From DASYPQ01 sp041488095 (lineage in GTDB: Bacteria; Planctomycetota; UBA1135; GCA-002686595), in contig JBGPOP010000016.1 in NCBI GenBank assembly GCA_041488095.1, positions 1-64,000 of the forward strand: DNA of 64,000 bases, written 5' to 3'. Positions within the stretch are counted from its first letter, which is position 1, and each line of letters opens with the position of its first letter. Shown here piece by piece: positions 33,478 through 42,779 of the stretch. Under the pieces are notes generated by a model that worked only from the letters and a program-made list of their open reading frames with translations, ran no database searches and was not told the DNA's origin. The translations under genes were made by a program, and so were the position numbers.

Positions 33478-35067
33478 ATGCACATGACCCGGGAGAAGAT
33501 CACGTCCGCCGGCGGCCTCGTCCTCGTGCTCGCGCTCGCGGCGGGGCTGGCGGGCTCGGCACGCGCCGCTCACGTCGCCCGCGCGGGCCGCGCCGCGGCA
33601 GCGCAGGGAGAGGCCAAGACCCTCTCCCTCTTCGTCGGGCGCTCGCAGCACATGAGCGTGCCCTGGCCCGCGAAGGGCGTTTCCTTGACCGACCCCACCG
33701 TGGCCGACGTGCAGTTGCTGACCCCGGAGCTCCTGCTCGTCACCGGCAAGGCGGTGGGGACGACGAGCGTGATGGTGTGGAGCGAGACCGGCCAGACCCT
33801 GGAGGCCAAGATCGAGGTGAACTCCGACCTCGGACGCCTCTCGACGGACCTTTCCACGATCTTCCCCGGGAGCGGGATCAAGGTCAGCCAGTCGCAGAAC
33901 GTGGTGCTCGTATCCGGCACGCTCGAGCGCGCGGAGCAGGCGCAGATCCTGCACAAGTATCTCGAGGCCCAGAGGGTCAACTTCGTCGACATGACCTCGC
34001 TCGCGGGAGTGCAGCAGGTCCAGGTCCAGGTGCGCATGGCCGAGGTCAGCCGCACCGCGATCCGCTCGCTGGCCTTCAACGGGGTGGTCGCGGGCAGCAC
34101 GGCGTTCGGCGGCTCGAACCTCGGTTCTCTGAACCAGACCTCGGTCGTCCCGCCCACGGGTCTGCCGGCCACGGGGAACAACCCCTTCCTGTTCGGCCAG
34201 AACGCGATGAGCCCGTCGGTGACCCTGTTCGGCGGACTGTCGCGGGGTGACCTCGAGGTGTTCGTCCGGGCCCTGGCGGAGAACGAATACCTGCACGTCC
34301 TGGCCGAGCCCAACCTGGTCGCGCTCTCGGGCGCGGAGGCGAGCTTCCTGGCCGGCGGCGAGATCCCGATCCCGATCGTCCAGGGCGGCGGCACGGGCGG
34401 GGCGGCCGCGATCTCGATCCAGTTCAAGCCCTTCGGCATCAGCCTGAGGTTCCGACCGACCGTGCTCGGGGACGGCGCCATCCGGCTGGAGGTCTCCTCG
34501 GAAGCGAGCGAGGTCTCCGATACGGTCGAGACCGCGACCGCGGCCGGTTTCATCCGCACCCCCGCCTTCCTGACACGCCGCGCCGAGACGACCCTCGAGA
34601 TGAAGAGCGGCCAGACCTTCGCCATGGCCGGCCTGCTCAGCGAGCGCACGACCGCGCAGTCTTCGCGCGTCCCGGGCCTGGGCGATCTGCCCATCCTGGG
34701 AGCGCTCTTCCGCTCGGTGCAGTACAAGAAGGGCGAGACCGAGCTGCTGGTCCTCGTGACCGCATCGCTCGTGGAGCCCGTCTCGGAGACGTCGCTGCTG
34801 CCGTTGCCGGGCGATACCCACGTCGACCCGAGCGACTGGCAGCTGTACCTGGGGGGGCGGCTGGAGGGCAACAGCCACGGGCGGGCGGAGGTCCGGGCCC
34901 CGCCGCGCGTGTCCGCCGCGGACGCCGAGTGGATGAAGCAGATGGGCCTCGATCGACTCAAGGGTCCGGGTGCGTGGATGAGCTACGACCGGGCGCCGGC
35001 GATCAGCATGGCGCGCACGGTCGAGCCCACGCCGGACGGCCAGACCCGGCCCGCCTCGAAGGAATAG
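33478..35067 (+). CDS. cpaC: Tad secretin CpaC/RcpA
   Basis: A 529-residue outer-membrane secretin. A signal peptide (about 1-29) is followed by a pilus-N domain (FVGRSQHMSVPWPAKGVSLTDP), a BON-like domain, and the secretin core with VQVRMAEVSRTAIRSLAFN, AEPNLVALSGAEASFLAGGEIPIPI and FRPTVLGDGAIRLEVSSE, ending GLGDLPILGALFRSVQYKKGETELLVLVT. It forms the outer-membrane pore of the Tad pilus. It is 34 bases after cpaB, in an operon with cpaE. Confidence 0.93.
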   Translation: MHMTREKITSAGGLVLVLALAAGLAGSARAAHVARAGRAAAAQGEAKTLSLFVGRSQHMSVPWPAKGVSLTDPTVADVQLLTPELLLVTGKAVGTTSVMVWSETGQTLEAKIEVNSDLGRLSTDLSTIFPGSGIKVSQSQNVVLVSGTLERAEQAQILHKYLEAQRVNFVDMTSLAGVQQVQVQVRMAEVSRTAIRSLAFNGVVAGSTAFGGSNLGSLNQTSVVPPTGLPATGNNPFLFGQNAMSPSVTLFGGLSRGDLEVFVRALAENEYLHVLAEPNLVALSGAEASFLAGGEIPIPIVQGGGTGGAAAISIQFKPFGISLRFRPTVLGDGAIRLEVSSEASEVSDTVETATAAGFIRTPAFLTRRAETTLEMKSGQTFAMAGLLSERTTAQSSRVPGLGDLPILGALFRSVQYKKGETELLVLVTASLVEPVSETSLLPLPGDTHVDPSDWQLYLGGRLEGNSHGRAEVRAPPRVSAADAEWMKQMGLDRLKGPGAWMSYDRAPAISMARTVEPTPDGQTRPASKE

Positions 35068-35084
35068 CACCAGGAGTCGATCGA

Positions 35085-36236
35085 GTGGCGGACCGCAACG
35101 AAGTCGTGTTGATGACGCGCGAGCGGGAAACCGAGCGCGCGGTCGATCTCGCCTTGGAGAACACGCCCGAGGTCGCGCGCCAGTTCGGCGTCTGCCCCGA
35201 TCTGCGCGAGCTGGCCCAGCGCCTGGAGAACCGTCAGGCCGCGGTCGCGTTGATCGACGCCGATCCCCAGCCGATGGCCACCTTGGCGGGCATCGAGCCG
35301 CTGGTGCGCAAGTTCCCCAACACGCGCTTCGTCGTGCTGTGTCGGGATCCGCGCGGCCAGGTGCTCGAGGAAGCCATGCAGGTCGGCGCGCGCCGCTGCC
35401 TGCCCAAGGGCAGCCTGGTCGGGGACCTCCCCCCCGTGCTGCGCCGCCTTCTCCAGGACTCGGGCGCTGCGAGAGGCCTCGGCGGCAGCATCGTCACCGT
35501 GCTCTCGGCCAGCGGGGGCTGCGGGTGCACGACGGTCGCCATCAACCTGGCGGACGAACTGCGTCTGTCGACCGAGCAGCCGGTGCTCCTCATCGACATG
35601 GACCGCTTCTACGGTGCCGTGGCGACCTACCTGGGAGTCCAGGGGAATTACGGCATCGTCGACGTCTTGGCCCAGCGCGGGACGATCGACGCGCAGCTCA
35701 TCACCTCCACGGCGCTCGCGACTCCGCAGGGACTGCACCTGCTCCTGTCGCCCGCGACGGTGAACTTCGCCGATCCGCTTCCCATGCCCTACGACCAGCT
35801 GGACGCGGCCCTCGCGGCCTGCCGACAGGCCTTCGCGTACACGGTCATCGACGCCCCGCGCATGCCCATGGACGTGGCTGCGTCGCTGGCGCAGTCGAGC
35901 GTCCTGACGCTGATCGTCTTCGAGCTCGCCGTGATCGACATTCGCTGTGCTCGGGCGATGCTCATCGCCCTCTCCGACTTGCGGGTCCCGCGCGAGCGGA
36001 TCCTGTTCGTGGTCAACCGCTTCCGCAAGCGCGGCACGATGATCGGCTACGACGAGGCGCGCAAGGCCCTGGATGGGATGCCGATCCACCGCCTCAGCAA
36101 CGACTTCGAGGGGACGCTCCGGTCCATCAACCTCGGCCAGACCCTTTCGCAGGCCGCGCCGCGCTCGGACCTGCGCAAGGATCTGCACGACCTTGCCGCC
36201 CTGGTGACGGCCCAGACCCATCCCGCGGAACGGTAG
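35085..36236 (+). CDS. cpaE: Tad localisation ATPase CpaE/TadZ
   Basis: A 383-residue protein: an N-terminal receiver-like domain (about 1-125) without a full phospho-acceptor set, then a MinD/ParA-type ATPase (IVTVLSASGGCGCTTVAINLADEL, LLIDMDRFYGAVATYLG). The deviant Walker A lacks the usual Lys (GCGCTT), as is common in CpaE. It places the Tad machinery at the membrane. The start is GTG at 35085, after a CAGGAG. Confidence 0.88.
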   Translation: MADRNEVVLMTRERETERAVDLALENTPEVARQFGVCPDLRELAQRLENRQAAVALIDADPQPMATLAGIEPLVRKFPNTRFVVLCRDPRGQVLEEAMQVGARRCLPKGSLVGDLPPVLRRLLQDSGAARGLGGSIVTVLSASGGCGCTTVAINLADELRLSTEQPVLLIDMDRFYGAVATYLGVQGNYGIVDVLAQRGTIDAQLITSTALATPQGLHLLLSPATVNFADPLPMPYDQLDAALAACRQAFAYTVIDAPRMPMDVAASLAQSSVLTLIVFELAVIDIRCARAMLIALSDLRVPRERILFVVNRFRKRGTMIGYDEARKALDGMPIHRLSNDFEGTLRSINLGQTLSQAAPRSDLRKDLHDLAALVTAQTHPAER

Positions 36237-36248
36237 GATCGGCACATC

Positions 36249-37574
36249 ATGGCGAACCCCACCCATCCGACCGAGCCGGCCGACGTCCGCACGCGCGACC
36301 ACCACTTCTTCCGCCAGGATCTCAAGGTGCGCGTCCAGCGCCGGCTGATGGAGACCCTGGACCTCGTCGCTGCGCAGAAGCTGCCCGCGCAGGAGTTGCG
36401 CGACGAGTGCCTGCGCCGGGTCGACCTCCTGCTCAACGAGCAGCGCACCCCGCTGACCACCGCGGAGAAGCAGCAGCTCCTGCGCGAGGTCATGGACGAG
36501 ATCTTCGGCCTGGGGCCGATCGAGGAGATGCTGCGCGACCCGTCGATCAGCGACATCCTCGTCAACGGCCCGGGCCAGATCTACATCGAGCGGGAGGGCC
36601 GGCTCGAGATGTCGAGCGCGCGCTTCCGCGACGAGGCGCACCTGATGCAGGTGATCCACCGCATCGCGGCCCGCGTGGGACGCCGCATCGATGAGGCCTC
36701 GCCCATGCTCGACGCGCGCCTCCCCGACGGCTCGCGCGTCAACGCGATCATCCCGCCCCTCTCGCTGAGCGGTCCGACGATGAGCGTGCGCCGGTTCGCC
36801 GGCGTCCCGATCGACGCGAAAAGGCTGGTCGACCTGGAATCGTGGAGCCAGGACATGTGCATGTTCCTGGAGGCGGCGGTGCGCTGCAAGATGAACATCG
36901 TCGTCTCGGGCGGCACGGGCACGGGCAAGACCACGATGCTCAACGTGCTCTCGAAATGGATCCCATCCGGCGAGCGCGTCGTGACCATCGAGGACGCGGC
37001 GGAGCTGCAGCTCCAGCGCGATCACGTCGTGCAACTCGAGACGCGTCCCGCCAACATCGAGGGCAAGGGCGAGGTGACGCAGCGCGACCTCCTGCGCAAC
37101 ACCCTGCGCATGCGGCCCGACCGCATCATCATCGGCGAAGTCCGCGGTGCGGAGGCCCTGGACATGCTCCAGGCCATGAACACCGGCCACGAGGGTTCGA
37201 TGACGACCGTGCACGCGAACTCGACGCGCGACGCGCTGCGGCGGATCGAGAACATGGTGAGCATGGCGGGTCTGAAGTTCCCGATCCACGTGATCCGCGA
37301 CCAGATGGCCTCCACGCTCGACCTCCTGATCCACATCGCGCGCATGACGGGCGGCCGGCGCAAGGTCGTCTCGGTCGCCGAGGTCTCCGGAATGGAAGGC
37401 GAGGTGATCCTCATGCAGGACCTCTTCCGCTTCAAGCAGGAGGGGATCGACGCCCAGGGCCACGCCAAGGGCTACTTCGAGGCCTGCGACATCCGACCGC
37501 AGATGCTCGAGCGTATGCACGAGGAGGGGCTGTCCCTGCCGGCGAGCGTGTTCCAGCGCCGCAAGTTCATCTGA
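36249..37574 (+). CDS. cpaF: Tad secretion ATPase CpaF/TadA
   Basis: A 441-residue hexameric secretion ATPase. Walker A is VVSGGTGTGKTTMLNVLS (about 219-236), Asp box VTIEDAAELQLQRDHVVQLETRP, Walker B DRIIIGEVRGAEALDMLQAMNTGHEGSMTTVHAN with the His box, all typical of CpaF. It powers assembly of the Flp pilin. It begins 12 bases after cpaE and precedes tadB. Confidence 0.95.
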   Translation: MANPTHPTEPADVRTRDHHFFRQDLKVRVQRRLMETLDLVAAQKLPAQELRDECLRRVDLLLNEQRTPLTTAEKQQLLREVMDEIFGLGPIEEMLRDPSISDILVNGPGQIYIEREGRLEMSSARFRDEAHLMQVIHRIAARVGRRIDEASPMLDARLPDGSRVNAIIPPLSLSGPTMSVRRFAGVPIDAKRLVDLESWSQDMCMFLEAAVRCKMNIVVSGGTGTGKTTMLNVLSKWIPSGERVVTIEDAAELQLQRDHVVQLETRPANIEGKGEVTQRDLLRNTLRMRPDRIIIGEVRGAEALDMLQAMNTGHEGSMTTVHANSTRDALRRIENMVSMAGLKFPIHVIRDQMASTLDLLIHIARMTGGRRKVVSVAEVSGMEGEVILMQDLFRFKQEGIDAQGHAKGYFEACDIRPQMLERMHEEGLSLPASVFQRRKFI

Positions 37575-37626
37575 GCCGCGCCCAGAGCGCTTCCCGATCC
37601 ACAGCCAGAATCCCGAGATCACCGCC

Positions 37627-38613
37627 GTGTTCCCCGCAGCCAGAAGCCCCGAGACCCTCGTTGCCGGCTGGGCCGTCTTCGGCCTGGTGGCCACGTCGTG
37701 GGGGATCGGCGTGGTCTTGTGGCACAAGCGCCGCAGCCGGCGCGAGACGACCCTCCGAGAGCGCCTCGACCCGGTCAGCGCGGAGGCGGGCAGGGCGCGC
37801 ACCCTGCGCCTGTGGCACGACGGCGAAGAGGCGACCAAGACCGTGCCCGGACGCTTCAAGACCCCGCCGCTGTGGGATCGTCTGGAGCAGAAGCGCAAGG
37901 ACGCCGGCTTCTCGACGCCCGTGAAGACGCTGCTCGGCGAGGCCTTCCTGGTCGTGATGGGTGTCTTCCTGGTCCTGCTCCTGATCACCCACCGTTTCGT
38001 CCCGGCCTTCGTGACCGCGGGGGCTTCCGTGGTGGCGATGATCTGGTATGTCAGCCAGCGCATCGCCAAGCGCGACGCCGTGTTCGAGCGCCAGCTCGTC
38101 GATGGCCTCGAGCTCAGCGCTCGCGCCCTGCGGGCAGGACACCCGCTCCTCGGCGCATTCCACCTGATCTCCGAGGAGATCCCCGCACCTGTGGGCCGCA
38201 TCTTCGCGGAGATCTGTCAGCAGCAGGCCATGGGCGGCAGCCTCGACGACGCCCTGCGGCGCGCCGCGGCCCTGACCAAGAACCCCGACATGAAGCTCTT
38301 CTCCGCCTCGCTCTCGATCAACCTGCGCACGGGCGGCAATCTGGCGGACGTCGTCTACGGTCTCGCGCACGTGATCCGCGAACGCATGCGGCTGAACCGC
38401 CGCTTCCGGGTGCTGATCGCGCAAACTCAGGTCAGCAAGCGGGTCCTGCTCGGGATGCCGGTGTTCATGCTCGGGGTACTCTCCTGGATCAACCCGGTCT
38501 ACGTGGGCAAGCTGTTCGATAACACCCCTGGTCTCATCATGTTCTGCATGGCCGGGACCAGCCTCGTCATCGGATGGCTCGTGATGAACCGCATGGCGGC
38601 CTTGAAGGTCTGA
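37627..38613 (+). CDS. tadB: Tad inner-membrane platform protein TadB
   Basis: A 328-residue GspF-type membrane protein, with an N-terminal helix, two central helices (about 110-150) and two C-terminal helices. QLVDGLELSARALRAGHPLLGAFHLISEEIPAPVGRIFAEI and LFSASLSINLRTGGNLADVVYGLAHVIRERMRL are the GspF/TadB signature. It acts with TadC to couple CpaF to pilus growth. The start is GTG at 37627. Confidence 0.9.
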   Translation: MFPAARSPETLVAGWAVFGLVATSWGIGVVLWHKRRSRRETTLRERLDPVSAEAGRARTLRLWHDGEEATKTVPGRFKTPPLWDRLEQKRKDAGFSTPVKTLLGEAFLVVMGVFLVLLLITHRFVPAFVTAGASVVAMIWYVSQRIAKRDAVFERQLVDGLELSARALRAGHPLLGAFHLISEEIPAPVGRIFAEICQQQAMGGSLDDALRRAAALTKNPDMKLFSASLSINLRTGGNLADVVYGLAHVIRERMRLNRRFRVLIAQTQVSKRVLLGMPVFMLGVLSWINPVYVGKLFDNTPGLIMFCMAGTSLVIGWLVMNRMAALKV

Positions 38614-38641
38614 GGCGAAAGGGCTCGAGCACGGACCTCCC

Positions 38642-39550
38642 ATGATCCTCTGGGTCTCCATCCTGACCGGGCTCTCGGTCATGCTGCTCGGTGCGGCGTG
38701 GCTCCTGCGACGCGGCGAGAAGAGCGCCGTCGACGTGGCGCGCCGCCGCACGATGGAGGACCGCGACGCCGACGGCGAGGATCAGGGCCGACCGCGGCTG
38801 ATCTTCACGGTGCAGCGCGCCGGCGAGTTGGTTGCCAAGGGCCCGATCAGCCTCAACCTGCGCGAGAAGCTCGCCGCGGCCGGCTACCACGGAGCCTCGT
38901 CGGGCACGATCTACCTGGGCGCGAAGGTCCTCCTTTTCGGCGGCGGCGTGCTGCTGTTCTTCCTCCTGGTCACCGCGTTCCACAACTCGATCAGCTGGTC
39001 ATCGAGGCTCATGCTGACCGCCGTCGCCGGCACGGTCCTCTTCCTCCTGCCGGACCTCGCCGTCGGCATCGCCCGCGACCGCCGGCGCGAGAACATCCGG
39101 CGCCACCTGCCCGACGCCGTCGACCTGCTTGAGATCTGCGTCTCGGCCGGCCTGGGCCTGGACCAGGCCTGGAACTCGGTCGCCGAGGAGATCCGGCGCG
39201 TCAGCCCGATGCTGGCCGACGAGATGGAGCTGACCAACCTCGAGATCAGCCTGGGCGCGTCGCGGGCGGTGGCCATGCGCCACATGGCCGAGCGCACCGG
39301 CGCCGACGACATCTCCTCGCTCGTCGCGCTGCTCGTGCAATCCGAGCGCTTCGGCGCCAGCATCGTCGACGCCCTGCGCACCTTCGCCACCACGATGCGC
39401 GAGACCTGGAGCCAGAGGGCCGAGGAATCGGCCGAACGGATGGCGGTCAAGATGCTGTTTCCCATGGTGCTGTTCATCTTCCCGGCGCTCTTGATCGTGA
39501 TGGTCGGCCCGGCGGTCCTGGGATTCATCCAGGCCATGACCACGCACTGA
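38642..39550 (+). CDS. tadC: Tad inner-membrane platform protein TadC
   Basis: A 302-residue GspF-type protein. LPDAVDLLEICVSAGLGLDQAWNSVAEEIRRVSPMLADEMELTNLEISLGASRAVAMRHMAERTGADDISSLVALLVQSERFGASIVDALRTFA spans the typical TadC region, and the C-terminus ends with a membrane helix. It is the second platform protein, 29 bases after tadB. Confidence 0.9.
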   Translation: MILWVSILTGLSVMLLGAAWLLRRGEKSAVDVARRRTMEDRDADGEDQGRPRLIFTVQRAGELVAKGPISLNLREKLAAAGYHGASSGTIYLGAKVLLFGGGVLLFFLLVTAFHNSISWSSRLMLTAVAGTVLFLLPDLAVGIARDRRRENIRRHLPDAVDLLEICVSAGLGLDQAWNSVAEEIRRVSPMLADEMELTNLEISLGASRAVAMRHMAERTGADDISSLVALLVQSERFGASIVDALRTFATTMRETWSQRAEESAERMAVKMLFPMVLFIFPALLIVMVGPAVLGFIQAMTTH

Positions 39551-39597
39551 GCCGGAGCGCGCCCCGAACCCTTCCCTGGAGACTGGAACCGACGACC

Positions 39598-40122
39598 ATG
39601 AAAACGACCCTGATCCTCCTCCCGGTCCTGCTCGGGACGCTGGCCGCGTGCGGAACGACGAACCACCAGATCGAGGTCGAGCGGCGCGAGAGCGCGGCCG
39701 CGGGCGACGCGATCCGCAGCGCATCGCTCAACAACGCGATCCTGGCCCAGCACACGCTGTATCCCTACCACTTCGTGAGCGGCTCGGCCGGGCTCAACGC
39801 GCTCGGCGAACGCGACCTCGGCGTCCTCGCGGAACACTTCCTGACGAGCGCGGGCGACCTCAACGTGCACCGCGGCGATGCCGGCCAGGCCCTGTACGAA
39901 GCGCGCGTGAAGGGCGTCCTCGAGCGCCTGGCCGCGGCCGGGGTCCAGGGCGGTTCGGTCGCGGTCAAGGACGGCCTGCCGGGAGGCGACGGGCTCCTCT
40001 CCGATCGGGTCATCATGATCCTGAAGGAGAGGATGTCGAAGAGCAGCTCGCCGACCAGCGGGTCCACCGGTGCGAGCTCCACCAGCCTCGGCGCGGCCGG
40101 GAGCGGGACGACGATCCCGTGA
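39598..40122 (+). CDS. Lipoprotein in Tad operon, CpaD-like
   Basis: A 174-residue lipoprotein (LGTLAACGTT lipobox, Cys at about 18). It carries PYHFVSGSAGLNALGERDLGVLAEHF, RVKGVLERLAAAGVQGGSVAV, reminiscent in order of the OmpA/CpaD-like architecture of the Tad lipoprotein CpaD, but without a clear motif. It overlaps tadD by four bases. Calling it a CpaD analogue rests mainly on position. Confidence 0.55.
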   Translation: MKTTLILLPVLLGTLAACGTTNHQIEVERRESAAAGDAIRSASLNNAILAQHTLYPYHFVSGSAGLNALGERDLGVLAEHFLTSAGDLNVHRGDAGQALYEARVKGVLERLAAAGVQGGSVAVKDGLPGGDGLLSDRVIMILKERMSKSSSPTSGSTGASSTSLGAAGSGTTIP

Positions 40123-40823
40123 TCCTCCCGATCCCGATCGCGGTCACCGAGCGACGCGTGGCATCGAGCCTGGCACCCCTCCTCCTCCTCGCGTTCGCCG
40201 CCTGCGCCTCGCCGTCCAGGTCCCGTACGGATTCGAGCCGAACGGATGCCAAGGAACAGACCGGGCCGAGCGACGAGCGCAGGCCCAGCGCGAACACCCT
40301 GTACTCGATGTCGAGGATCCTGTCCTCGCAGTCGAAGGACGCCGAGGCCGAGACGGTCCTCACCCGCCTGATCGCCGAGCATCCCGACTTCATGCCCGCC
40401 TACTCGGACCTGGCCGAGCTGTATCTCCGCCACGAGCGAGTCGACAGCGCGGTCGAGGTGCTCAAGACGGGAATCAAGGTCGCGCCGGAAGACGCGGTGC
40501 TGCAGAACGACCTCGGCATGTGCCGCCTGACGCAGGGCCGTTACGAGGAAGCCCTCGACAGCTTCACCGCCGCCGCTGCGGGAGCACCCCAGGATGCGCG
40601 CGCACGCGCCAACATGGCCGTCGCGCTCGGCATGCTCGGGCGCCTGGACGAGTCGCTCGCGCTGTACCTGCAGCTCGTGTCGCCGTCCGAGGCCCACTTC
40701 AACCTGGGGGTCCTGTGCGAGGCGCGCAAGGACACCCAGCGCGCGGCGCAGGAATTCGAGATCGCCGAGTCCCTGCGCACGGGGAAGGGCACGAGCGCCA
40801 AGGACGCGAGCGCCAGGAAATAG
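40119..40823 (+). CDS. tadD: TPR lipoprotein TadD-like
   Basis: A 234-residue lipoprotein (lipobox LLAFAACAS). About four TPR repeats cover residues 60-210 (for example AEAETVLTRLIAEHPDFMPAYSDLAELYLRHERVDSAVEVLK). TadD-type TPR proteins in Tad loci act as pilotins or assembly factors. The start is GTG at 40119 overlapping the previous stop as GTGA. It is the last gene of the pilus run. Confidence 0.82.
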   Translation: MILPIPIAVTERRVASSLAPLLLLAFAACASPSRSRTDSSRTDAKEQTGPSDERRPSANTLYSMSRILSSQSKDAEAETVLTRLIAEHPDFMPAYSDLAELYLRHERVDSAVEVLKTGIKVAPEDAVLQNDLGMCRLTQGRYEEALDSFTAAAAGAPQDARARANMAVALGMLGRLDESLALYLQLVSPSEAHFNLGVLCEARKDTQRAAQEFEIAESLRTGKGTSAKDASARK

Positions 40824-40940
40824 GCCGCAGTCCTCCTCACCTCCTCCGACTCGTGCCGGCGGTGCGACGCGGCGCCCGCGGAGGCGTAGAATCGCCCCGA
40901 TTCGCCCGGGTCCTTCAGGGGCTCGTGCGGATCGCCCTGC

Positions 40941-42773
40941 ATGCAGCGGCATCACCTGATCGCCATCGGGCTCGTCCTGGCCACGCTGGTCGCCTTCGAG
41001 CCGCTGCGGCAGAACGGCTTCGTCAACTTCGACGACGGCGTCTACATCACCGGAAACCCGCACGTCCAGAGCGGTCTCTCGCCGGGCGAATTCGCCTGGG
41101 CGTTCAACCTCGGCCACGCCTCGAACTGGCACCCGCTCACGTGGTTCTCGCACATGCTGGACGTGTCCCTGTGGGGGAGGGATGCGCGCGGACACCACCT
41201 CACGAGCCTGGCTCTCCACGCGCTGAGCGTCGCGCTCCTGTTCCTGCTCGTGCGGCGGATGACGAAGGCGACCGGCAAGAGCGCCTTCGTCGCCGCGGCA
41301 TTCGCCTTGCACCCGCTGCACGTCGAGCCCGTCGCCTGGGTCTCCGAGCGCAAGGACGTGCTCAGCGCCCTGCTCGGCTTCCTCTCGCTGTGGGCCTGGG
41401 TCGGATGGACGGAGAAGGGCGGGATCGGGCGCTACGCCGCCGCGCTGGGACTCTTCGCGCTCGGGCTGATGGCGAAGCCGATGCTCGTATCGCTCCCCTT
41501 CGTTCTCCTGCTCCTCGACGCCTGGCCGCTGAAGCGCATCGCTCGGGCAGGAGGTGGATCGTCCGGAATGGCCAGCGGCCGTTCGGCGGGCGCCCTCCTG
41601 AGGGAGAAGATCCCGTTCTTCGTGCTCGCCGGCTTGTCCTGCGCGATGACCGTCGTGGCCCAGAGGCGGGGCGGAGCCGTCGCCGGCGTCGTCGCGCTGC
41701 CGCTCTCCTTCCGCCTGGGGAACGCAGCCTGTGCCTACGTCGCCTACATCGCCAAGGCCTTGTGGCCCGCGAAGCTCTCCGTCTTCTATCCCTATCCCCG
41801 GGTGCTCTCGGCCGTGAAGGTCGCCGCCTGCAGCCTCTTCCTCCTCGGCTCGACCGCGCTCTCCCTGCTCCACGCGCGAGCCCGTCCCTGGCTCGCGGTC
41901 GGCTGGCTGTGGTGGGTGGGAATGCTCGTGCCGGTGATCGGGATCGTGCAGGTCGGTCAGCAATCGATGGCGGACCGCTACACCTACATGCCCCTCGTCG
42001 GGCTCGCGATCGCGTTCGCCTGGGGTCTGGATGAGCTCGTTTCGCGGTGGAGCTCCGGGAAGACCGCGTCCGCGGTCCTCGCCGTCGCCGTCGTCGGCGC
42101 ATGGGCGGTCGTCACCCGGACCCAGACCGCGCTGTGGAAGGACGACCTCAGCCTGTTCGGACACGCCGTCGCGGTCACCGAGGGGAACTCGATCGCCCAC
42201 TACCGCCTCGGCTACGCGCTCTCGGAGCAGCACCGGTTCGACGAGGCGCTGGCGGAGTATCGAGAGGCGCTCGCAGCGAACCCGCGCTACGCCGATGCCC
42301 ACAATGACATCGGGCGTGTCCTCGAGAGGCAGGGCCAGCACGAGCTGGCGATCGAGAGCTATCGCAAGGCCGTGGAGATCGATCCCGGGCTGGCGGTGGC
42401 GCACCTGAACCTGGCCCACGCGCTCGACGCCTCGGGCAGGTTCCCCGAGGCCGCTCTCCACTTCGAGCAGGCGTTGCGGATCGCACCGGACGTGCCCGAA
42501 GCCCACAACGACTACGCCGTGGCCTTGTCGCAGCAGGGCCGCTTCGACGACGCGCTCGCGCACTTCTCGCAAGCCCTGAGGCTGAAGCCCGGCTACGGGG
42601 ACGCCTACCTCTTCCAGGGCCTGGCGCTCGCCAACATGGGCCGCGTGTCCGAGGCGATCGAGAGCCTGCGCGAGGGCATCCGCCTTCGGCCCGATCGCAC
42701 CGACGCGAAGGGACTGCTCGAGCAGATGCTCCGGGATCAGCGGGCGACCGCACCGTCGCCGGCTCCGCGCTGA
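40941..42773 (+). CDS. TMTC-like membrane protein with C-terminal TPR repeats
   Basis: A 610-residue protein. The first part has about ten hydrophobic helices with the DDGVYITGNPHVQSG loop, HASNWHPLTWFSHMLDVSLWG and ALHPLHVEPVAWVSERKDVLSALLG segments. These are typical of a family related to eukaryotic TMTC O-mannosyltransferases (DD motif and H..HP..W.S). The last 190 residues form five TPR repeats. It probably transfers a lipid-linked sugar to protein outside the cytoplasm. A TAGAAT (40887) may be the -10. Confidence 0.78.
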   Translation: MQRHHLIAIGLVLATLVAFEPLRQNGFVNFDDGVYITGNPHVQSGLSPGEFAWAFNLGHASNWHPLTWFSHMLDVSLWGRDARGHHLTSLALHALSVALLFLLVRRMTKATGKSAFVAAAFALHPLHVEPVAWVSERKDVLSALLGFLSLWAWVGWTEKGGIGRYAAALGLFALGLMAKPMLVSLPFVLLLLDAWPLKRIARAGGGSSGMASGRSAGALLREKIPFFVLAGLSCAMTVVAQRRGGAVAGVVALPLSFRLGNAACAYVAYIAKALWPAKLSVFYPYPRVLSAVKVAACSLFLLGSTALSLLHARARPWLAVGWLWWVGMLVPVIGIVQVGQQSMADRYTYMPLVGLAIAFAWGLDELVSRWSSGKTASAVLAVAVVGAWAVVTRTQTALWKDDLSLFGHAVAVTEGNSIAHYRLGYALSEQHRFDEALAEYREALAANPRYADAHNDIGRVLERQGQHELAIESYRKAVEIDPGLAVAHLNLAHALDASGRFPEAALHFEQALRIAPDVPEAHNDYAVALSQQGRFDDALAHFSQALRLKPGYGDAYLFQGLALANMGRVSEAIESLREGIRLRPDRTDAKGLLEQMLRDQRATAPSPAPR

Positions 42774-42779
42774 GGGCCG

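Noticed and set aside
33478..35067. Type II secretion secretin instead of Tad
   Set aside because: The pilus-N domain, lack of N0-N3 domains and the cpaB/cpaE/cpaF neighbours show a Tad secretin.
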